Translations under genes and position numbers: made by a program
Notes under the pieces: generated by a model
Databases searched by the model: none
What the model saw: only the letters and a program-made list of their open reading frames with translations
Told to the model about the DNA's origin: nothing
Assembly (NCBI GenBank): GCA_022653215.1
Contig: JALCSJ010000064.1
Span: 1-11,140, forward strand
From: Acidaminococcaceae bacterium
Lineage (GTDB): Bacteria; Bacillota; Negativicutes; Acidaminococcales; Acidaminococcaceae
Direction: 5' to 3'
DNA length: 11,140 nt
Shown here: in pieces, positions 7,016 through 11,140 of the stretch
Numbering within the stretch: position 1 is the first letter of the stretch
Layout: each line of letters starts with the position of its first letter

Positions 7016-8851
7016 ATGACTAAAAAATTAGTTGCGGATTTAATGGTTGATTATCTCGTTAGACGGGATGTTAAATATGTTTTCGGTTTATGCGGACATA
7101 CAGTTATTGCCATGTTGGACGCTATGAATAAAAATAAAAAGATTACCTATGTTTCCAATCGTCACGAAGCAGTAGCTTCTACTGCTGCTGACGGTTATGC
7201 CAGAGTAACCCATAAGGCCAGCGTAGTTATGTGCCACTTGGGGCCCGGCATTACCAACGTATTGACCGGTGTTGCCAACGCTGCTTTTGACTCCATTCCT
7301 ATGGTTGTTATTGCCGGTGATGTTCCTACTTACTATTTTGGCAAACATCCTCATCAGGAAGTTAATATGCACGGAGATGCAACACAATATAGAATATTGG
7401 AACCGGTTGTCAAGAGAGCTTGGCGTGTAGATGATCCTGAATCTTTGCCTGATATTATGGACAAAGCTTTCCGTCTGGCTGAATCCGGTCGTCCCGGTCC
7501 TGTTTTAATTGATATGCCTATGGATATTTTCTCCCGTAAGGAAGAAGATTATTTGTGGGACAGAACTTATAAAGACAGTCATCTTACCATGAAACCTGCT
7601 TTGGATCCGGCTGCAGCTGCAGCTATTGCCAAAGAACTGGTTAAGGCTAAGCGTCCTGTTCTTCATGCCGGCGGCGGGATTATTCTGGCACAGGCTTCCG
7701 AAGAATTAGCTGCTTTGGCTGAATTCTTGGATATTCCAGTGTCCCGTACTTTGATGGGCCAGGGCTGCATTTCCGATACACATCCTTTGATGATTGGTCA
7801 GACCGGTTTCTGGGGCATGGAGTTTACTCATTCCCTGACAACTAAAGCAGATGTAATTTTAGGCTTGGGTACCCGTTTTGCTGAGGCAGACAGCTCCAGC
7901 TGGTACAGAGGGGTTACTTTCGATCCTGATCATACTGATTTTCTCCAAATTGATATTGACCCCAGCGAACTGGGCCGCAACTATCCTGTAAAGATTGGGG
8001 CAGTAGGAGATTTGAAATTAGCCTTACAGCAAATTTTAGCTGAAGTTAAAAAAATCTGTCCCGAAGGGAAAAAGAATCCTGCCCTTCGCAAGAAGATTGC
8101 TGCAGCTAAAGCTGCTTTCAAGGAATCTAACGTGGCTATTTCCACAGATGATCGTTTCCCGATGACTCCCCAAAGAATTTTGAAGGACGTTAAGGATACC
8201 ATTCCTGAAGACGCACATATTTTCACTGATGTGGGCTGGAACAAAAATGGGGTAGCTCAGCAATTTGATGTTACTGTACCGGGCACTATTCATCACAGTT
8301 CCGGACTGGCAACCATGGGTTTTGGCGCTTCTGCAGTACTGGGCGGCAAACTGGCTGCTCCTAAACAAGTCAGCATTACTTTAACCGGTGACGGTGGCTT
8401 TGGCGTTAATCCTACCTGCTTGGCAACTGCTGTAGAGCAAGGTATTGCCTGCACTTGGGTAGTTATGAACAATTCCGCTTTCGGTACTATCGCCGGATTG
8501 GAAAATGCTAACTATCATACCACTTTCGGTACTAAATTCCATACTCCCGATAACAAACCTTATTCTCCCAAATGGGCAGATGTTGCTAAAGCTTATGGCG
8601 TTGAATCTATCTGCGTACAAAGCGCCGCAGAATTTAAACCGGCTATGGAAAAAGCTATGCAGGCTAACAAAGAAGGCCGTCCTTTCTTAGTAGAAGCTCC
8701 TATGGAAAACATAGTTGTTCCTACACCGGGCTGCTGGAATATTAACGATATTTACAGTCCTACCAAGCTGGTAGAAGACGGTAAATTAGTTAAGAACAAA
8801 GAGGGCAAGTTCGTTGCTCCCAACCATTCTAAATCTCATAAAGGCAAATAA
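7016..8851 (+). CDS. Thiamine-diphosphate-dependent enzyme, acetolactate-synthase-like superfamily, substrate unknown
   Basis: 611 residues with the three-domain POX/ALS layout. The N-terminal pyrimidine domain holds FGLCGHT (23-29) and catalytic Glu51 in RHEAVASTAADGYARV (49-64). Around 157-170 is SGRPGPVLIDMPMD. The central domain is about 195-345 (HAGGGII; LGLGTRFAE at 282-290). The C-terminal diphosphate domain carries the TPP motif from GDG (458-460) to NN (485-486). Superfamily chemistry is cleavage or formation of a C-C bond next to a carbonyl (keto-acid decarboxylation, carboligation, cyclic diketone hydrolysis). I see no small regulatory subunit gene, and the catabolic context argues against branched-chain amino-acid synthesis. 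The start GLCGHT recalls cyclohexanedione-hydrolase relatives, but the superfamily Glu51 is kept. A Lys-rich tail follows residue 575. GGAGG at 7005-7009 supports the start. CGT, GCT and CCT codons dominate, suggesting abundant protein. Confidence 0.88.
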   Translation: MTKKLVADLMVDYLVRRDVKYVFGLCGHTVIAMLDAMNKNKKITYVSNRHEAVASTAADGYARVTHKASVVMCHLGPGITNVLTGVANAAFDSIPMVVIAGDVPTYYFGKHPHQEVNMHGDATQYRILEPVVKRAWRVDDPESLPDIMDKAFRLAESGRPGPVLIDMPMDIFSRKEEDYLWDRTYKDSHLTMKPALDPAAAAAIAKELVKAKRPVLHAGGGIILAQASEELAALAEFLDIPVSRTLMGQGCISDTHPLMIGQTGFWGMEFTHSLTTKADVILGLGTRFAEADSSSWYRGVTFDPDHTDFLQIDIDPSELGRNYPVKIGAVGDLKLALQQILAEVKKICPEGKKNPALRKKIAAAKAAFKESNVAISTDDRFPMTPQRILKDVKDTIPEDAHIFTDVGWNKNGVAQQFDVTVPGTIHHSSGLATMGFGASAVLGGKLAAPKQVSITLTGDGGFGVNPTCLATAVEQGIACTWVVMNNSAFGTIAGLENANYHTTFGTKFHTPDNKPYSPKWADVAKAYGVESICVQSAAEFKPAMEKAMQANKEGRPFLVEAPMENIVVPTPGCWNINDIYSPTKLVEDGKLVKNKEGKFVAPNHSKSHKGK

Positions 8852-8878
8852 GTTTTAAGTTCACCTTAATATAAATGC

Positions 8879-8967
8879 AAGGCTGCAACACAATGTTTAT
8901 AAAGACCGTCGAGGAGCGTGCTTTCCCGGCTCCTCTCGGTTACTAGTTATTGTGCTACAGCCTTTTT
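8879..8967 (+). terminator. Nested, branched-length hairpin ending in a U tract (terminator or structured RNA)
   Basis: The outer stem is AAGGCTG (8879-8885) with CAGCCTT (8958-8964). A 3x3 internal loop (CAA/CTA) follows, then CACAAT (8889-8894) with ATTGTG (8949-8954). After an 11x9 internal loop an inner hairpin forms: CCG (8906-8908) with CGG (8937-8939), and GAGGAGC (8911-8917) with GCTCCTC (8929-8935), around an 11-base loop. TTTTT (8963-8967) follows the outer stem directly, so it can end the ThDP transcript. It is far larger than a simple terminator, so a small RNA is possible. The inner arms are SD-like (GAGGAG) and anti-SD-like (CTCCTC). Confidence 0.7.
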
Positions 8968-8973
8968 CTAATA

Positions 8974-8986
8974 TAGAGCAATTCTA
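8974..8986. promoter_or_regulatory. Candidate LysR box (T-N11-A dyad)
   Basis: TAGA-GCAAT-TCTA is a T-N11-A sequence with dyad symmetry; the dyad extends one base further as ATAGA/TCTAT (8973-8987). Its centre (8980) lies about 66 bases before the transcription start predicted from the promoter at 9009-9039. Primary LysR recognition sites usually lie near -65. Either LysR protein in the window could bind it. Confidence 0.45.
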
Positions 8987-9008
8987 TTATGTAAATAAAA
9001 AACAGGTA

Positions 9009-9039
9009 TTGGACTGAAATGATATGTGAGTAGTACAAT
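9009..9039 (+). promoter_or_regulatory. Probable promoter of the PEP-mutase-family gene
   Basis: TTGGAC (9009-9014) and TACAAT (9034-9039) are 19 bp apart. The -10 is good, but the long spacer suggests a weak basal promoter that needs an activator, in keeping with the T-N11-A box upstream. It gives a leader of about 80 bases with no obvious riboswitch fold. Confidence 0.45.
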
Positions 9040-9125
9040 AAAGTCGAACTTAAGGATTTGGGTGAAAGCAAGACAGATAGTATAGTCGTTGAGCTTTACT
9101 GAAAATTAGGAGAGAGGGTATTTAC

Positions 9126-9983
9126 ATGGGAAAGCAAAGTACAAAACTTCGCCAATTGTTGAAAGAAAATGACTATTTGGTAGCTCCCTGCGCTTATGAT
9201 GCTTTAAGTGCCAAAGCTATTCAAAAAGCCGGGTTTAAAATTGCCGGTACCAGCGGTTATGGCATGCACGGCGTTGTATTAGGACAACCTGATACAGGTT
9301 TATTGTGCCTGAGCGAAACTGTGTCTATTCTGAGCAAGATGACGGATGCTGTGGATATTCCTATTCTGGCTGATGCAGAAGGTGGCTACGGCAGTGCTAT
9401 TAATGTAATCAGAACAATTAGAGAGTATGATAAAACAGGCGTGGCAGGTCTCTTTATCGAAGACCAGAAACAACCGCCCAATTGTCCTTTTATTAAAAAA
9501 CCGGAAATTATTTCCCAAGCCGAAATGATTGGCAAAATTCACGCCGCCGTAGATACAAGAGGTGACTCTGACCTTGTTATTATCGCCAGAACCGATGCAC
9601 CCTTTGAAGAAGCGGTAGAACGTGCCAACGCCTATATGGAAGCTGGCGCTGACATGGTAAAAATTCTTCCCAAAACTAGGGAAGAACTGGAAAAATTACC
9701 GCCTTTGGTAAATGGACCTATTCATTTGGGATTATATGCCAACAAAGGTATTAACGATGGAATGACGGCTGCTGACTGCGGCAAACTGGGATATAAAATT
9801 ATAACCTACCCGGTGAGCCTGTTATTCGCACAGACTGCGGCTTTGATTTCCATGTTGCAATACATGAAAGAAAAGGATACAGATGAGGGGTATCCCGGTG
9901 GCTTCGTAAAATTTGCAGACTATCTGAAATTTATCGGAGCTGATTGGTACAAAGAAATCGGAGATAAATATTTAAGAGATTAG
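9126..9983 (+). CDS. PEP mutase/isocitrate lyase superfamily lyase (methylisocitrate- or dimethylmalate-lyase-like)
   Basis: 285 residues, the usual length of short superfamily members. A TIM-barrel order of motifs is seen: APCAYDALSA (20-29), GTSGYG (41-46), LADAEGGYG (81-89) with metal-site Asp83 and Glu85, IEDQ (111-114), Cys120, IARTDA (153-158) and EAGADMVKI (172-180). Lyases of this group split 2-hydroxy acids to a keto acid (often pyruvate) plus a carboxylate; others decarboxylate oxaloacetate or cleave P-C bonds. The Cys keeps lyase spacing (five residues after EDQ), but KRCGH reads PNCPF and the usual DAD reads DAE, so it is not a standard methylisocitrate lyase. There is no citrate-synthase-like or methylcitrate gene beside it. 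It has its own promoter and ends at a strong terminator. Start: AGGAGAGAGGG at 9108-9118. The fold is sure; the substrate is open. Confidence 0.87.
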   Translation: MGKQSTKLRQLLKENDYLVAPCAYDALSAKAIQKAGFKIAGTSGYGMHGVVLGQPDTGLLCLSETVSILSKMTDAVDIPILADAEGGYGSAINVIRTIREYDKTGVAGLFIEDQKQPPNCPFIKKPEIISQAEMIGKIHAAVDTRGDSDLVIIARTDAPFEEAVERANAYMEAGADMVKILPKTREELEKLPPLVNGPIHLGLYANKGINDGMTAADCGKLGYKIITYPVSLLFAQTAALISMLQYMKEKDTDEGYPGGFVKFADYLKFIGADWYKEIGDKYLRD

Positions 9984-9985
9984 GG

Positions 9986-10029
9986 AAAAAGCGACGGTAT
10001 TGGGTTAACCCAATCCTGTCGCTTTTTTT
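9986..10029. terminator. Strong bidirectional intrinsic terminator
   Basis: AAAAAGCGAC (9986-9995) pairs with GTCGCTTTTT (10018-10027). After a small mismatch the stem continues as a perfect 16-bp palindrome, ATTGGGTTAACCCAAT (9999-10014). The A tract on one side and the seven-T run on the other let it serve both the 9126 gene and the convergent LysR gene. It starts three bases after the stop codon of the former. Confidence 0.92.
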
Positions 10030-10113
10030 AGGTCAAGAAGAAAATCATAATTTGCCGCATTGGCTATATTATAGCTAAACTAAAAAATGAAACTTTTTAA
10101 AGGTTTTTGTTTT

Positions 10114-11010
10114 TCATGCAGGATTATAGGCCGCATATTTTTCTACGATGATATTTCGCACCTTTTGGGCAGCCGGAGACAGGGGACGACCTTTATCCCA
10201 GCTAAGATACACAGTCCGGAAAAATTCGTTTTCTCTGTCCGCAATGGGAATTGCCACAACTCGTTCAGTTTTCATAGCCGGGACTTCCGGCAAAATAGAA
10301 ACACCGAAACCCAACGCTACATATTGCAGAGAAGCATTGCATTCCCGTACTTCAAAAACAATTTTGGGAATAACCCCACGACGGGTAAACAACTCATCTA
10401 AATTGTTGCGCAGGCTGTTGGACTTATCCAGGAGCACAAAAGGTTCCCGGGCAAAATCTTCGAATGTCACGGATTTCTTGTGAGCTAAGGGATGATCAAA
10501 AGGCACCGTAAGATACAGGGGCTGTTTCATGATGGTAATGGACTCTGCCCAGTCACCACGATTGGTAGAAAAGGCTAGATCCAGTTTACCTTCTTTCAGC
10601 TGAGAAAATATTTCAAAAGAAGTTTCTTCGGAAAATTGAAAACGGATTTGTTTATTCTTAGAATCTTTGTAAACTTCTTCGACAATAGCCGGAACCAGTG
10701 ACGCAGAAATGGAATGAAAATATCCCAGCCGCACATTTAACGGTTCAGCTCCGTTCATTTGTTTTAAGACGTTAGTCCCTTCTCGCATGATGAGCAGGGA
10801 TTTTTGCACATAGGGCAGAAATCTTTCACCATATTCCGTTAGGGCAATTTTGCGATTTTTTTTGACGAATAGTTTAACCCCTAATTCTTTTTCCAGCTCT
10901 TTAATGGAATAGCTTAGACTGGGCTGGGCAATATGAAGTTCTTCTGAGGCGTGAGTGAAATGCAAAACTCTAGCCAGGGTTTCAAAATATAACAACTGTA
11001 ATAAAGTCAT
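10114..11010 (-). CDS. LysR-type transcriptional regulator
   Basis: 298 residues from ATG at 11010. A longer frame to 11040 would need a TTG start and has no ribosome site, while AAGGACGG (11017-11024) precedes the ATG well. The N-terminal helix-turn-helix is FTHASEELHIAQPSLSYSIKE (about 17-37) followed by KELGVKLFVKKNRK. The effector domain runs from about 88 to the end, with VALGFGVSILPE as the family ligand-domain turn. The C-terminal YLSWDKGRPLSPA resembles the LysR at 6086-6997, but overall the two differ enough that recent duplication is unlikely. It converges on the lyase gene at 9126 and shares its terminator. Likely targets are its own promoter, the lyase promoter with the T-N11-A box, or an unseen gene beyond the right edge. 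Confidence 0.93.
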   Translation of the reverse strand: MTLLQLLYFETLARVLHFTHASEELHIAQPSLSYSIKELEKELGVKLFVKKNRKIALTEYGERFLPYVQKSLLIMREGTNVLKQMNGAEPLNVRLGYFHSISASLVPAIVEEVYKDSKNKQIRFQFSEETSFEIFSQLKEGKLDLAFSTNRGDWAESITIMKQPLYLTVPFDHPLAHKKSVTFEDFAREPFVLLDKSNSLRNNLDELFTRRGVIPKIVFEVRECNASLQYVALGFGVSILPEVPAMKTERVVAIPIADRENEFFRTVYLSWDKGRPLSPAAQKVRNIIVEKYAAYNPA

Positions 11011-11140
11011 AATCAACCGTCCTTGTATAAAAATTTCCAATGGTAGTGTGTATATCTACCGGTCTGCTAACATATCATAACAGTCACTAAAGCAAGGGAA
11101 CACTAAAACCGGTCGGACATACTCGACCCAGCCGTGGCGG
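11011..11140. promoter_or_regulatory. Upstream region of the second LysR gene, window end
   Basis: The region holds the LysR ribosome site and an inverted repeat, GGTAG (11042-11046) with CTACC (11056-11060). The repeat is well placed for autoregulation. CCGGTC occurs twice (11059-11064 and 11109-11114). I could not define a convincing -35/-10 pair, and no coding frame can be argued in the final 80 bases. Confidence 0.35.

Noticed and set aside
1248..8851. Classical myo-inositol (iol) operon
   Set aside because: The ThDP protein does not resemble IolD at its N-terminus, and there is no IolG, IolC or IolB; only the TIM-barrel fold is shared.
7016..8851. Biosynthetic acetolactate synthase (ilvB)
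   Set aside because: No small subunit or other ilv/leu gene is adjacent, and the region after the N-terminal domain differs from IlvB; the context is catabolic.
8879..8967. Integron attC site or insertion-sequence end
   Set aside because: No core GTTRRRY site with its partner, no integrase or transposase, and no flanking target duplication could be seen.
8918..8971. Tiny GTG-started frame of 17 codons after GAGGAGC in the large hairpin
   Set aside because: The SD-like run is one base from the GTG, too close to work, and both are buried in a strong stem.
9063..9076. Catabolite-repression (cre) site at TGAAAGCAAGACA
   Set aside because: The left half fits but the right half of the consensus is absent.
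11011..11040. Upstream extension of the second LysR gene by 10 codons
   Set aside because: It needs a TTG start with no ribosome site, and the added residues precede the normal LysR N-terminus; the ATG at 11010 has AAGGACGG ahead.

Overview
The window looks like chromosome of an anaerobic, low-to-moderate GC Bacillota. The evidence is strong AAGGAGG-type ribosome binding sites, a Gram-positive-style lipoprotein signal (LTAC lipobox) on the solute-binding protein, AT-rich promoters and U-tract terminators. The abundance of TRAP-transporter and carboxylate-metabolism genes makes a Negativicutes relative (Acidaminococcus/Phascolarctobacterium type) my best guess; this is inference from gene style, not from a marker gene. 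No rRNA, tRNA, CRISPR array, transposase or phage gene is visible.

Layout. (1) Bases 1-919, minus strand: an HMG-CoA-lyase-family gene that runs off the left edge. (2) Bases 920-1247: a divergent, very AT-rich control region with a promoter on each strand, an 11-bp inverted repeat with arms 95 bp apart, and a 7-bp-arm palindrome on the leftward promoter. (3) Bases 1248-8851: seven plus-strand genes, tightly spaced, in this order: a xylose-isomerase-like TIM-barrel enzyme, an AroE-family (shikimate/quinate type) dehydrogenase, the TRAP transporter dctQ-dctM-dctP, a LysR regulator and a 611-residue thiamine-diphosphate (ThDP) enzyme. A second promoter is likely ahead of the LysR gene. (4) Bases 8852-9125: an elaborate nested hairpin ending in a U tract, then a promoter with a LysR-type T-N11-A box near -65. 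(5) Bases 9126-9983: a PEP-mutase/isocitrate-lyase-superfamily lyase. (6) Bases 9986-10029: a bidirectional terminator shared with a convergent second LysR gene (10114-11010, minus). (7) The last 130 bases are the upstream region of that LysR gene.

How it may work together. The set reads as an inducible catabolic locus for an imported organic acid. The TRAP system has the two arginines and the asparagine of carboxylate-binding DctP proteins. Inside the cell there would be an NAD-preferring AroE-like alcohol dehydrogenase, a metal-dependent TIM-barrel dehydratase or isomerase, a ThDP C-C bond enzyme and two unrelated C-C lyases (HMGL fold and PEP-mutase fold). That order of chemistries (oxidise, dehydrate or isomerise, ThDP cleavage, lyase) parallels myo-inositol breakdown but uses different families and a transporter for carboxylates. 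A quinate/shikimate-like ring acid, or another branched hydroxy acid, is therefore a reasonable hypothesis. No single gene proves the substrate. The two LysR proteins look like members of one subfamily and probably sense related ligands.
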